Assembly (NCBI RefSeq): GCF_003590855.1
Contig: NZ_QYUP01000120.1
Span: 1-64,000, forward strand
Source: Massilia cavernae
Lineage (GTDB): Bacteria; Pseudomonadota; Gammaproteobacteria; Burkholderiales; Burkholderiaceae_D
Length of the DNA stretch: 64,000 nt
Direction of reading: 5' to 3'
Position numbers and translations under genes: made by a program. Below the pieces are notes generated by a model, which saw only the letters and a list, made by a program, of their open reading frames with translations, was not told where the DNA came from and did no database searches. Numbering within the stretch: position 1 is the first letter of the stretch; each line of letters starts with the position of its first letter. Shown here piece by piece: positions 16,725-23,556 of this stretch.

Positions 16725-17582
16725 ATGGAAAAGCTTCTTGCCCTCGCCCTGGCCGGCGCCTGCAGCACAGCAGCCGCCCAGACGCCCGCCAACAATCCGA
16801 TGCCGGACGGCAGCCGCGACATGTATGTCGGGCTGGGCGTCGCCTCGGCGCCGGTCTACGAGGGTGCGGACGAGCGGCGCGAACAGGCGCTGCCGGTACT
16901 GCAGGCGGCATGGAGCAACGGCGTGTTCATCTCCGGCTTGAGCGCGGGTATGCACCTGTCGAACCAGCCTTCGCTGGAGTTCGGCCCGCTGCTGGCGGTG
17001 CAGCGCCGCCGCAGCGAAAAGGGGCTGTCGGACGACATCGGCGCGGTATTTTCCGGCACCGGCCACACCATCGTGCGCGATCCCTCGCCGAACAAGGCCG
17101 GGATGGTGGTGAACCGCCTGACCGGCGTCGACGTGCAGCACACGCGCCTGCAGGCGGGCGGCTTCCTGAATTACTACCTGACGCCGCAGCTGCGCGTGAC
17201 CAACACGCTGCTTTACGGTTCGGGCAACGGGCGCAATGGCGCCCTGTGGCGCGTCGGGCTGCAGCACATCGGCGCCGATCTCGGGCCGCACCACTTCGTG
17301 TCGGTGGGCGTTGGCGCGACCCTGGCCAACCGCAGCCACAACCAGGCCTTCTTCGGCATCAGCGCGGATGAAGCCGTGCGCAGCATCAACCCCGAATATG
17401 CAGCCGGCGGGGGCCTCAAGGACATCCATGCGACTGCACGCTGGAACTGGTCGTTCAGCCCGTCGTGGCTGCTCGTCACCGGCGTGCAGGCCACGCGCCT
17501 GCGCGGCAGCGCCGCCGACAGCCCGCTCACCGAGCGGCCCACCAACCTGACCGTTTCGACGGCACTGGCCTACCGATTCTGA
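16725..17582 (+). CDS. MipA/OmpV family outer-membrane protein
   Basis: This 285-residue protein has a short signal peptide (cleavage near AAAQT, about residue 19). The MipA/OmpV beginning (MYVGLGVASAPVYEGADERR) is followed by alternating barrel strands, and the C-terminal residue is phenylalanine (LAYRF), a barrel assembly signal. MipA is a scaffold for murein enzymes in E. coli, while many OmpV-type relatives are barrels controlled by neighbouring two-component systems. Here the gene sits between an RstB-like kinase and an RstA-like regulator, which makes such control likely but unproven. The next gene starts 2 bp after its stop. Confidence 0.88.
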   Translation: MEKLLALALAGACSTAAAQTPANNPMPDGSRDMYVGLGVASAPVYEGADERREQALPVLQAAWSNGVFISGLSAGMHLSNQPSLEFGPLLAVQRRRSEKGLSDDIGAVFSGTGHTIVRDPSPNKAGMVVNRLTGVDVQHTRLQAGGFLNYYLTPQLRVTNTLLYGSGNGRNGALWRVGLQHIGADLGPHHFVSVGVGATLANRSHNQAFFGISADEAVRSINPEYAAGGGLKDIHATARWNWSFSPSWLLVTGVQATRLRGSAADSPLTERPTNLTVSTALAYRF

Positions 17583-17584
17583 CC

Positions 17585-18286
17585 ATGCGCGTTTCCCGTC
17601 ACCTTCCGGCTTTCGTCGCCATGCTGCTGCTTGCGGCAGGCAGCGGCGCGGCCCGGGCCGAGGCCGGGGAATGGGTGAGCTACCGCGACGCCTACCGCGC
17701 GATGGTGGTATTCGAAAAGTACGGCAAGCCGAAGAACTACCTGCAGAACCATTACCAGGTCATGCCGCGCGAGAAGGGCGTCAGCCTCCAGGGCGTGCAA
17801 CTGAGCTTGCAGGGCAAGACCGTGCAGATCAACCTGGCGCTCGACCCGGAAGGGCGTACCGTGTTCCCGCTGCTGAAAGCGGCCTATGACGAAAACGCCG
17901 CGCTGGTGGTGAATCGCAAGGTGAGCCAGTTCGTGTTCCGCCCGCGCGTATCGATCGTGGTGCAGGCCGACGGCGTGTACGAGGTGGCCGAGCTGCGCGC
18001 GGCATGCGAGCAGGCGCTGGCCTTCCAGCGCCACGTCGACGCGGCGGCGCGTTCGCGCAAGTGCGTGGGCGTGCGCTTTGCCTTTGCCGGCATGGACGTC
18101 GATCCGGGTGTGCGGGTGAGGGGAGCCGACAAGGCCGAAGCGCTGCTGCCGGCGGTGGAAGGCGCGGCGTTCGCGGACGACCCGAACGCGCAGTTCAGGG
18201 TGGTCAACTACCGCTTCGCCGACGCCGACCGCGGCCAGGTGGTGACCAAGAACGTGCCGCTGTCGATTGCGGCACTGATCGAATAA
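17585..18286 (+). CDS. Exported protein of unknown function (possibly DUF2987-like)
   Basis: This 233-residue protein has a signal peptide (about 1-25, ending GAARAEA). The mature part begins WVSYRDAYRAMVVFEKYGKPKNY and continues as mixed alpha/beta sequence with a possible disulfide pair (AACEQ and RKCVG). I cannot name the family with confidence. DUF2987 is a weak suggestion from the short length, exported nature and the conserved aromatic N-terminal block. The start lies 2 bp after the MipA gene, so the two are cotranscribed. The stop is 10 bp from the convergent response-regulator gene. Confidence 0.6.
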   Translation: MRVSRHLPAFVAMLLLAAGSGAARAEAGEWVSYRDAYRAMVVFEKYGKPKNYLQNHYQVMPREKGVSLQGVQLSLQGKTVQINLALDPEGRTVFPLLKAAYDENAALVVNRKVSQFVFRPRVSIVVQADGVYEVAELRAACEQALAFQRHVDAAARSRKCVGVRFAFAGMDVDPGVRVRGADKAEALLPAVEGAAFADDPNAQFRVVNYRFADADRGQVVTKNVPLSIAALIE

Positions 18287-18296
18287 ATGGCCGGGC

Positions 18297-18983
18297 TTAC
18301 GCCCAGGCCGACGGCGAAAACAAGTAGCCTTCGCCCCACACCGTCTTGATTTTTTCCGACTCGGCGTCGTCGAACTTGCGGCGCAGCTTGGAGATGCAGT
18401 TATCGATGCTGCGGTCCAGGCCATCGAATTCGATTCCTCGCATCTTCTTCAGCAGCGCATCGCGCGACAGCACGGTGCCGGCCGACTCGGCCAGCACCAG
18501 CAGCAGCTTGTACTCCGTATTACTCAGCACGCAGGGCTGGCCGCGCCAGACGACGCTGCGGTCGCTGGTGGCGATGGTCAGCGCGCCGAAGGTGATGACG
18601 CCGGTATCGGGCGCGCCCTTGTTCTGCGAACGGCGCATCAAGGCGCGCAGGCGAGCCAGCAGCACGCGCGGCTGCACCGGCTTGTTGACGAAATCGTCGG
18701 CGCCCTGTTCCAGGCCCGACACCTCGTCGTAGGAATCCTCGCGCGCGGTCAGGATCAGGATCGGCACCTCGCCCAGCTCGCGCATCTGGCGGCACACCAC
18801 CATGCCGTCGAGGCCGGGCAGCATCAGGTCGAGCACGACCACGTCCGGCTGGATGGCCTTGAAACGCTCCAGCGCCTCGTCGCCCCGCGTGACGAGTTCG
18901 ACGGCAAATTCATAATTGGTCAGGTATTCGGTGACGAGCTGCGCCAGGCGCGCATCGTCCTCCACCAGCAATAATCTATGCAT
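18297..18983 (-). CDS. RstA-like OmpR-family response regulator
   Basis: This 228-residue regulator has a receiver domain (acidic pocket E8, D9, D10; phosphoacceptor D52 in VVVLDLMLP; K101) and a C-terminal OmpR-type winged helix (about 128-225). The receiver most resembles RstA. The start MHRLLLVEDD at 18983 is preceded by AGGGAG. A promoter of form TTGTGC-17-TATACA lies directly upstream. No kinase gene adjoins it; the RstB-like kinase at 13835-15139 is the natural partner, and the pair encloses three envelope-protein genes that could be its targets. Confidence 0.88.
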   Translation of the reverse strand: MHRLLLVEDDARLAQLVTEYLTNYEFAVELVTRGDEALERFKAIQPDVVVLDLMLPGLDGMVVCRQMRELGEVPILILTAREDSYDEVSGLEQGADDFVNKPVQPRVLLARLRALMRRSQNKGAPDTGVITFGALTIATSDRSVVWRGQPCVLSNTEYKLLLVLAESAGTVLSRDALLKKMRGIEFDGLDRSIDNCISKLRRKFDDAESEKIKTVWGEGYLFSPSAWA

Positions 18984-19003
18984 GACAAGTCTCCCTAACC
19001 AAC

Positions 19004-19017
19004 CATTGTATAAGAGC
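19004..19017 (-). promoter_or_regulatory. Shared 14-bp promoter element, regulator copy
   Basis: On the minus strand the sequence is GCTCTTATACAATG, identical to 15217-15230. TATACA is the likely -10 and TTGTGC, 17 bp upstream, a fair -35. The leader to the ATG at 18983 is about 20 nt and contains AGGGAG. Confidence 0.6.
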
Positions 19018-19099
19018 CCATCCATCCATGCACAATTGCAGGCTTATCCCGACAATTCGATACATTTGGACGACATTTTTGCTTTGGGAAACGTTTCTT

Positions 19100-19159
19100 A
19101 AATCGGGGTCAGACCACAATTTGCGAAACATTTCGACAATGGTGGTCTGACCCCGATTT
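19100..19159. repeat. REP-like inverted repeat
   Basis: Two perfect 18-bp arms (AAATCGGGGTCAGACCAC at 19100-19117 and its complement at 19142-19159) flank a 24-nt loop. The GGGGTCAGACC core resembles dispersed REP palindromes that I associate with RAYT-type transposases in betaproteobacteria; no transposase gene is present here. It could also stop transcripts or protect RNA ends. Confidence 0.7.
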
Positions 19160-19172
19160 TAGAAAGATTGGC

Positions 19173-19203
19173 GAAAAAAAATCCGCCGGAGCGGATTTTT
19201 CGG
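19173..19203 (-). terminator. Intrinsic terminator of sodB
   Basis: Stem ATCCGC/GCGGAT (19181-19186 and 19191-19196) with flanking A/T pairs. On the minus strand it is followed by a run of T residues, 13-43 nt after the sodB stop. Confidence 0.85.
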
Positions 19204-19215
19204 GGGGTGCGCTTG

Positions 19216-19794
19216 CTACGCGTGGTTCTGGGCGACGAAGTCCCAGTTGACCAGGCCCCAGAACGATTCAACGTACTTGGCGCGCAGGTTGCGGTAGTCG
19301 ATGTAGTAGGCGTGCTCCCAGACGTCGCAGGTCAGCAGCGGGGTGTCGCCGTTGGTCAGCGGGCAGCCTGCGTTCGAGGTGTTGACGATGTCGACCGCGC
19401 CGTCGGCCTTTTTCACCAGCCAGGTCCAGCCGGAACCGAAGTTGCCGACGCACGATTTGGTGAACTCTTCCTTGAACTTGTCAAACGAACCCCACTTGGC
19501 GTTGATCGCGTCAGCCAACGCACCCGCAGGCTGGCCGCCGCCATTCGGCTTCATGCCTTTCCAGTAGAAGGTGTGGTTCCATACCTGGGCCGCGTTGTTG
19601 AAGATGCCGCCGCTCGACTTCACGACGATCTCTTCCAGCGTCATGGCCTCGAACTCGGTGCCCTTGATCAGGTTGTTCAGGTTGGTAACGTAAGTCTGGT
19701 GGTGCTTGCCGTAGTGATACTCAAGCGTTTCTTCCGAGATATGCGGTGCGAGTGCGTTCTTTGCGTATGGCAGTGCCGGCAGGGTGTGTTCCAT
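19216..19794 (-). CDS. sodB: Superoxide dismutase, Fe-type
   Basis: This 192-residue cytoplasmic enzyme disproportionates superoxide. All four metal ligands are visible: H27 (EYHYGKHH), H74 (WNHTFYW), D157 and H161 ([11 protein letters not shown]). Q70 in NNAAQVWNH and the overall pattern favour iron over manganese. ATG 19794 gives the standard start [11 protein letters not shown]; the longer frame upstream is not typical. The gene follows xseA on the same strand after a 108-bp gap and ends in its own terminator. Confidence 0.96.
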   Translation of the reverse strand: MEHTLPALPYAKNALAPHISEETLEYHYGKHHQTYVTNLNNLIKGTEFEAMTLEEIVVKSSGGIFNNAAQVWNHTFYWKGMKPNGGGQPAGALADAINAKWGSFDKFKEEFTKSCVGNFGSGWTWLVKKADGAVDIVNTSNAGCPLTNGDTPLLTCDVWEHAYYIDYRNLRAKYVESFWGLVNWDFVAQNHA

Positions 19795-19902
19795 GTTGTT
19801 GTCCTTTATCGATTGGAAATGCGTTGGTTCTTCAGTAGCGACGCTTATTGTAATTCGTCTCGGGTTTCGTTGCACATTGCTTCATGTTGTAAAGCTTGAC
19901 CC

Positions 19903-21264
19903 TCATTCCAGCAGGGTTTGCACGCTGGCCACGCCGACTTCGGCGCTGCCTTCGGCCAGCCTGACCGTCAGCGTGTCGCGAGGCTTGATCGCGCCTGGTG
20001 AACGCAGCACCTTGCCGCGGCTGTCGCGCACGATCGCATAGCCACGTTCCAGCGTGCGCTGCGGGTTGAGCAGCTCGAGCTGGGCCGACAGTGCCGCCAG
20101 CGCGTCCTTGCGCTGGGCCAGCTGGCTGGCGATGCTGGCGCCGCAGTGACGCTGCTGCGATGCCAGCTCGGCGCGCAGAGCGCGCGTGTCCGGGCGGTGC
20201 TGCGCCCAGCGTCCGCGCAGCTGCGCCAGGGTGAAGCTGTGGCGGTTGACCGGGCCGCGCACCGCGTGGGTGAGGGCGGTCGCCATGCCGGCCAGCTTCA
20301 GGCGCTGGTGCCCGATCTGGGCCGAGGGGCTGAGCAGCCGGCGCGCGTAGTTGTCGAGGTTGAGGTTGGCCTCGGACAGCATGCGCCGCATCGCGCGCCG
20401 CAGGTCGGTGGCGTCGCCCGCCAGCGACGCCATCCAGTCGGCGCGCGGCGTGGCCGCCAGCTCCGCCGCGGCGGTCGGCGTGGCGGCGCGGATGTCGGCC
20501 GCAAAGTCGGCGATCGTGAAGTCGGTCTCGTGGCCGACACCGGATATCACCGGCACGCTGCAGCCGGCGATCGCGCGCGCCACCACTTCTTCGTTGAAGC
20601 ACCACAGGTCCTCGATCGAGCCGCCGCCGCGCACCACCAGCAGCACGTCGACCTCGGCGCGGTGCGATGCGGTGGCGATGGCGTCGGCGATCTTCAGGGC
20701 CGCCATCTGGCCTTGCACCGGCGCCGGATAGAGCACGATGCGCAGGTGCGGCGCGCGCCGCTGCAGCGCGATCAGCACGTCGCGCAGCGCCGCCGCCTGC
20801 GGGCTGGTAACGATGCCGACCGAGCGCGTGAACATCGGCAGCGCGCGCTTGCGTTCCTGGTCGAACAGGCCTTGCACCGTCAGCTTTTCCTTGAGCTTCA
20901 GGAAGGCTTCATACAGTACGCCGACGCCGGCGCGGCGGATCGCTTCGACGTTGATCTGGTAGTCGCCGCGCGCGCCGTACAGCGTGACCAGGGCGCGCAC
21001 TTCGACCTTGTCGCCTTCGCGCGGGGTGAAGCCGGCGAATTGCGCACGGCCGCGGAACATCACAGCGCGCACCTGGGCGGCGTCGTCCTTCAGGGTGAAG
21101 TACCAGTGGCCGGAGCTGGCGCGCGTGAAGTTCGAGATCTCGCCGGCGATCCATGTCAGGGGAAAGCTGCGCTCGAGCAGGCGGGCTACCTGCGCGTTGA
21201 GCGCGCTGACCGTCAGAACCGGAGGCGCGGCATAGCCGGGGTCGGCGTCGTAGTCGTTTTGCAT
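19903..21264 (-). CDS. xseA: Exodeoxyribonuclease VII large subunit
   Basis: This 453-residue protein has an N-terminal OB-fold ([19 protein letters not shown] and [19 protein letters not shown]), the catalytic domain ([17 protein letters not shown] and [20 protein letters not shown]), a long coiled-coil region and a short C-terminal segment. With XseB, encoded elsewhere, it degrades single-stranded DNA. Length is normal. Its start faces the 1.2-kb repeat array, so its promoter should lie within or next to the first array unit. A one-mismatch DnaA-box-like TCATCCACA lies 5 bp upstream of its start codon (21269-21277). Confidence 0.95.
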   Translation of the reverse strand: MQNDYDADPGYAAPPVLTVSALNAQVARLLERSFPLTWIAGEISNFTRASSGHWYFTLKDDAAQVRAVMFRGRAQFAGFTPREGDKVEVRALVTLYGARGDYQINVEAIRRAGVGVLYEAFLKLKEKLTVQGLFDQERKRALPMFTRSVGIVTSPQAAALRDVLIALQRRAPHLRIVLYPAPVQGQMAALKIADAIATASHRAEVDVLLVVRGGGSIEDLWCFNEEVVARAIAGCSVPVISGVGHETDFTIADFAADIRAATPTAAAELAATPRADWMASLAGDATDLRRAMRRMLSEANLNLDNYARRLLSPSAQIGHQRLKLAGMATALTHAVRGPVNRHSFTLAQLRGRWAQHRPDTRALRAELASQQRHCGASIASQLAQRKDALAALSAQLELLNPQRTLERGYAIVRDSRGKVLRSPGAIKPRDTLTVRLAEGSAEVGVASVQTLLE

Positions 21265-21365
21265 CTAGTCATCCACAGTTGGCGGGGGCGGTCATGCTTA
21301 TGTCACAAACCGATCAGGATGACAAGGGTAGCGCGTAAGTACTTGTTTACCAAGCAAAAAAGGCG

Positions 21366-21467
21366 CTGCCATATTTTGCCGCACGGACAAAATTCCTTTA
21401 TGGATCAAGGACTTTGCATTGAGAAGCGGTGCTTGCTCACAAAGTTATCCACAGAATGTGTGAGCAA
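21366..21467 (+). repeat. Array unit 1
   Basis: CTGCC 21366; IHF-like GATCAAGGACTTT 21403-21415; left TTGCTCACA 21433-21441; central TTATCCACA 21445-21453 (perfect DnaA box); right TGTGAGCAA 21459-21467. The outer arms CTTGCTCACA and TGTGAGCAAG form a perfect 10-bp inverted repeat. Confidence 0.8.
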
Positions 21468-21530
21468 GTTTCGGTGGGGGAGGGCTGATTTCCGTGGTTA
21501 AAATTTGTGCTAATGGAAATTGTTCTTGCA

Positions 21531-21595
21531 AATCAACAGCTTACGTTTACGTCAACGTTATTGCGCACAATGTTGTCCACAGAAGATGTGCACAA
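21531..21595 (+). repeat. Array unit 2
   Basis: IHF site AATCAACAGCTTA 21531-21543 (perfect consensus); left TTGCGCACA 21561-21569; central TTGTCCACA 21573-21581; right TGTGCACAA 21587-21595. No CTGCC at the expected place. Confidence 0.75.
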
Positions 21596-21632
21596 CGCCG
21601 CCCGGATACGCGCCATTCAGGTCGGAAAGGCG

Positions 21633-21734
21633 CTGCCTGAATTTTGTGCGGCGACAAAATATCCAATGAAATCAATATACTTGGCGAGTGTTGGGAGGCT
21701 TGCTAACAATCTTCTCCACAGAAGTTGTGCATGA
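21633..21734 (+). repeat. Array unit 3
   Basis: CTGCC 21633; IHF-like AATCAATATACTTG 21670-21683 (one extra spacer base); left TTGCTAACA 21700-21708; central TTCTCCACA 21712-21720, the weakest central box; right TGTGCATGA 21726-21734. Confidence 0.7.
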
Positions 21735-21861
21735 GGGTACAAGTTATCCAGCCGGGCGATCCGGGTGCCCCGTTCTGCCCCGGTTTACCTGTTTGGACGA
21801 GGGAAAATCGCCGGTTTCGGCCCCGTGCTCAGAATTTACGCATGGCAAGAATAGTGTTATA

Positions 21862-21926
21862 AATCAACGAGCTTAGGTGCGGGTGAAGTTCTTGCTCACA
21901 CTTTTATCCACAGAAATTGTGCAGAA
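21862..21926 (+). repeat. Array unit 4
   Basis: IHF-like AATCAACGAGCTTA 21862-21875 (one extra spacer base); left TTGCTCACA 21892-21900; central TTATCCACA 21904-21912 (perfect); right TGTGCAGAA 21918-21926. No CTGCC. Confidence 0.78.
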
Positions 21927-21962
21927 GCCCACACCGGGCGAACAAGCATGCTCAAAAATGCA

Positions 21963-22064
21963 CTGCCACATCTTTAAGCACCTGAAAGATATTGAATGAT
22001 TTCAATCACTTAGGATTTCGATACGACCCTTGCTCACAATCTTGTCCACAAAACTTGTGCAGAA
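21963..22064 (+). repeat. Array unit 5
   Basis: CTGCC 21963; IHF-like TTTCAATCACTTA 22000-22012 (one mismatch); left TTGCTCACA 22030-22038; central TTGTCCACA 22042-22050; right TGTGCAGAA 22056-22064. Confidence 0.78.
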
Positions 22065-22101
22065 ATGAACAGGACAGCTGCCAGTCCGGCAACAGGAGAT
22101 C

Positions 22102-22203
22102 CTGCCACAAAATTGAGCGCGATGATATTATTGAATTAAATCAATAACTTGCAATCGTGCACTGCCCGTTGCTAACAATTTTATCCACAGAATTTGTTTG
22201 CAA
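22102..22203 (+). repeat. Array unit 6
   Basis: CTGCC 22102; IHF site AATCAATAACTTG 22139-22151 (perfect consensus); left TTGCTAACA 22169-22177; central TTATCCACA 22181-22189 (perfect); right TGTTTGCAA 22195-22203, which pairs almost fully with the left arm. Confidence 0.78.
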
Positions 22204-22275
22204 GTGGGAAACGGTGAATCGACTGGACAGGCCACCCGGGGACGGGGAAAGTTGCCCGGAGGCCCGTTTTTTGCC

Positions 22276-22377
22276 CTGCCTTGATTTTAATCAGAATGAA
22301 ATTATCGAATGTAATCAGCGACTTAGCAGTATGCATATGCGCTTGCGCACAATCTTATCCACAAAAGGTGTGCAGAA
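22276..22377 (+). repeat. Array unit 7
   Basis: CTGCC 22276; IHF-like AATCAGCGACTTA 22313-22325 (one mismatch); left TTGCGCACA 22343-22351; central TTATCCACA 22355-22363 (perfect); right TGTGCAGAA 22369-22377. It ends 82 bp before exbB. Confidence 0.78.
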
Positions 22378-22459
22378 CCCTACTTGCCGCAACGCTGGCA
22401 ACACGTTACATTGCCGGGGTTGTTCCCATACGGCTATCCCATTTCTTCAGGAGTTCGTT

Positions 22460-23068
22460 TTGCTCGCCATTATCCAAGCTGCAGGCTGGCCCATCTGGCC
22501 GTTGCTGTTCGCCTCCGTCGTCGCCCTGGCGCTGATTATCGAACGCCTCATCTACCTGCGCCGTGCGAAGATCCTGCCGAAGCAGCTGCTCGACGAAGTG
22601 GTGCGCGTCTACCGCGGCGGAAAGGTGACGCCGGAGATCGTCAACACGCTTGAACAGAATTCGCCGCTTGGCACCGTGCTGGCCGCGGCCCTGCGCAACG
22701 TCGACGCGCCGCGCGATGTGATGAAGGAATCGATCGAGGAAGCAGGGCGCGGCGTGGCCCACGTGCTGGAACGCTTCCTGACCACCCTCGGCACCATCGC
22801 CTCGCTGGCGCCGCTCATGGGCCTGTTCGGCACCGTGGTCGGCATGATCGAGATCTTCGGTTCCCAGAACGCCACCGGCGGCGCCAATCCGGCCCAGCTG
22901 GCCCACGGTATTTCGGTCGCCCTGTATAACACCGGCTTCGGCCTGGCCATCGCGATGCCGGCGCTGCTGTTCTACCGCCACTTCCGCGCCCTGGTCGACA
23001 GCTTCATCATCGACATGGAACTGCAGGCGGTGAAGTTCGTCGACGTCGTGCACGGTGCCCGCAAATGA
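22460..23068 (+). CDS. exbB: ExbB/TolQ-type proton channel subunit
   Basis: This 202-residue inner-membrane protein has three hydrophobic segments and the MotA/TolQ/ExbB signature (LGTIASLAPLMGLFGTVVGM). With ExbD it uses the proton gradient to energise TonB-dependent receptors, plausibly including the BtuB-like receptor in this window; a TolQ role is less likely because no tol genes are near. I place the start at TTG 22460 because CAGGAG lies 6 bp upstream and the product then begins MLAIIQAAGWPIWPL, the usual N-terminus. Longer frames would run into the repeat array. It overlaps exbD by 4 bp. Confidence 0.9.
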   Translation: MLAIIQAAGWPIWPLLFASVVALALIIERLIYLRRAKILPKQLLDEVVRVYRGGKVTPEIVNTLEQNSPLGTVLAAALRNVDAPRDVMKESIEEAGRGVAHVLERFLTTLGTIASLAPLMGLFGTVVGMIEIFGSQNATGGANPAQLAHGISVALYNTGFGLAIAMPALLFYRHFRALVDSFIIDMELQAVKFVDVVHGARK

Positions 23069-23520
23069 TGGACTTCCGCCGTGGGCGCCGCCGCGAGGAT
23101 CCGGAGATTAACCTGATCCCGTTCATCGACGTCCTGCTGGTGGTGCTGATCTTCTTGATGGTGACCACCACCTACAGCAAATTCACCGAGCTGCAGATCA
23201 CGCTGCCGACCGCCGACGCCGAAAAGGCGCTGGAAAAGCCGTTCGAGATCAACGTCACCGTCGACGCCAAGGGCAATTACACCATCAACAACCAAGCGGT
23301 GTCCTTCCACAGCGTGGCAGGCCTGGCCGAGGAAATGCGGAACGCGGCGCGCACCGGGCCCGACGGCCAGCCGCTGGCAAGGCCCGGGGACAGCCCCGTC
23401 GTCGTGATCAACGCCGACCAGTTCGCGATGCACCAGATGGTCATCAACGTGCTGGAAGCGGCGCGCATCGCCGGCTACGACAAGCTCACCTTCGCCGCCC
23501 AGACGGGCACGAAGAAGTAA
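23065..23520 (+). CDS. exbD: ExbD/TolR-type biopolymer transport protein
   Basis: This 151-residue protein has one N-terminal transmembrane helix (about residues 17-36) containing the conserved proton-path aspartate in NLIPFIDVLLVVLIFL, followed by a periplasmic domain ending at VLEAARIAGYDKLTFA. It pairs with ExbB, whose stop codon overlaps its ATG. Length and layout match betaproteobacterial ExbD. It is followed by lpxK, the usual order in this group. Confidence 0.92.
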   Translation: MMDFRRGRRREDPEINLIPFIDVLLVVLIFLMVTTTYSKFTELQITLPTADAEKALEKPFEINVTVDAKGNYTINNQAVSFHSVAGLAEEMRNAARTGPDGQPLARPGDSPVVVINADQFAMHQMVINVLEAARIAGYDKLTFAAQTGTKK

Positions 23521-23556
23521 AGGCGCGGGCGGAGCTGTCGCTTCGCCCGCCACCGC

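Larger units (their letters stand above)
21366..22377 (+). repeat. Seven-unit DnaA-box / IHF-site composite array
   Basis: The 1,195-bp gene-free gap between xseA and exbB contains seven same-orientation units. Each has three 9-mers related to the DnaA box in the fixed layout 9-3-9-5-9: left (TTGCTCACA type), central (TTATCCACA type) and right, inverted (TGTGCAGAA type). An IHF-like site (consensus WATCAANNNNTTR) begins with its ATCA exactly 29 bp before the left 9-mer in all seven, allowing one mismatch in unit 5 and unit 7. In units 1, 3, 5, 6 and 7 a CTGCC lies exactly 38 bp before that, so these five span exactly 102 bp. Central boxes start at 21445, 21573, 21712, 21904, 22042, 22181 and 22355. 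No open frame here looks coding. DnaA and IHF binding is inferred from consensus matches. Confidence 0.85.

Noticed and set aside
21540-21560. LiuR-like sequence (TTTACGTCAACGTTA) inside array unit 2
   Set aside because: It resembles the palindrome at 30216 but is not symmetric and occurs in only one of seven units; chance is sufficient.
21744-21752. Eighth DnaA box after unit 3 (TTATCCAGC)
   Set aside because: The last three bases do not fit, and neither the left and right 9-mers nor the IHF-like site are at the required distances.
21366-22377. The array as a CRISPR locus
   Set aside because: Unit starts are 128-192 bp apart, the repeated parts are short diverged elements, there are no uniform spacers, and no cas gene is present.
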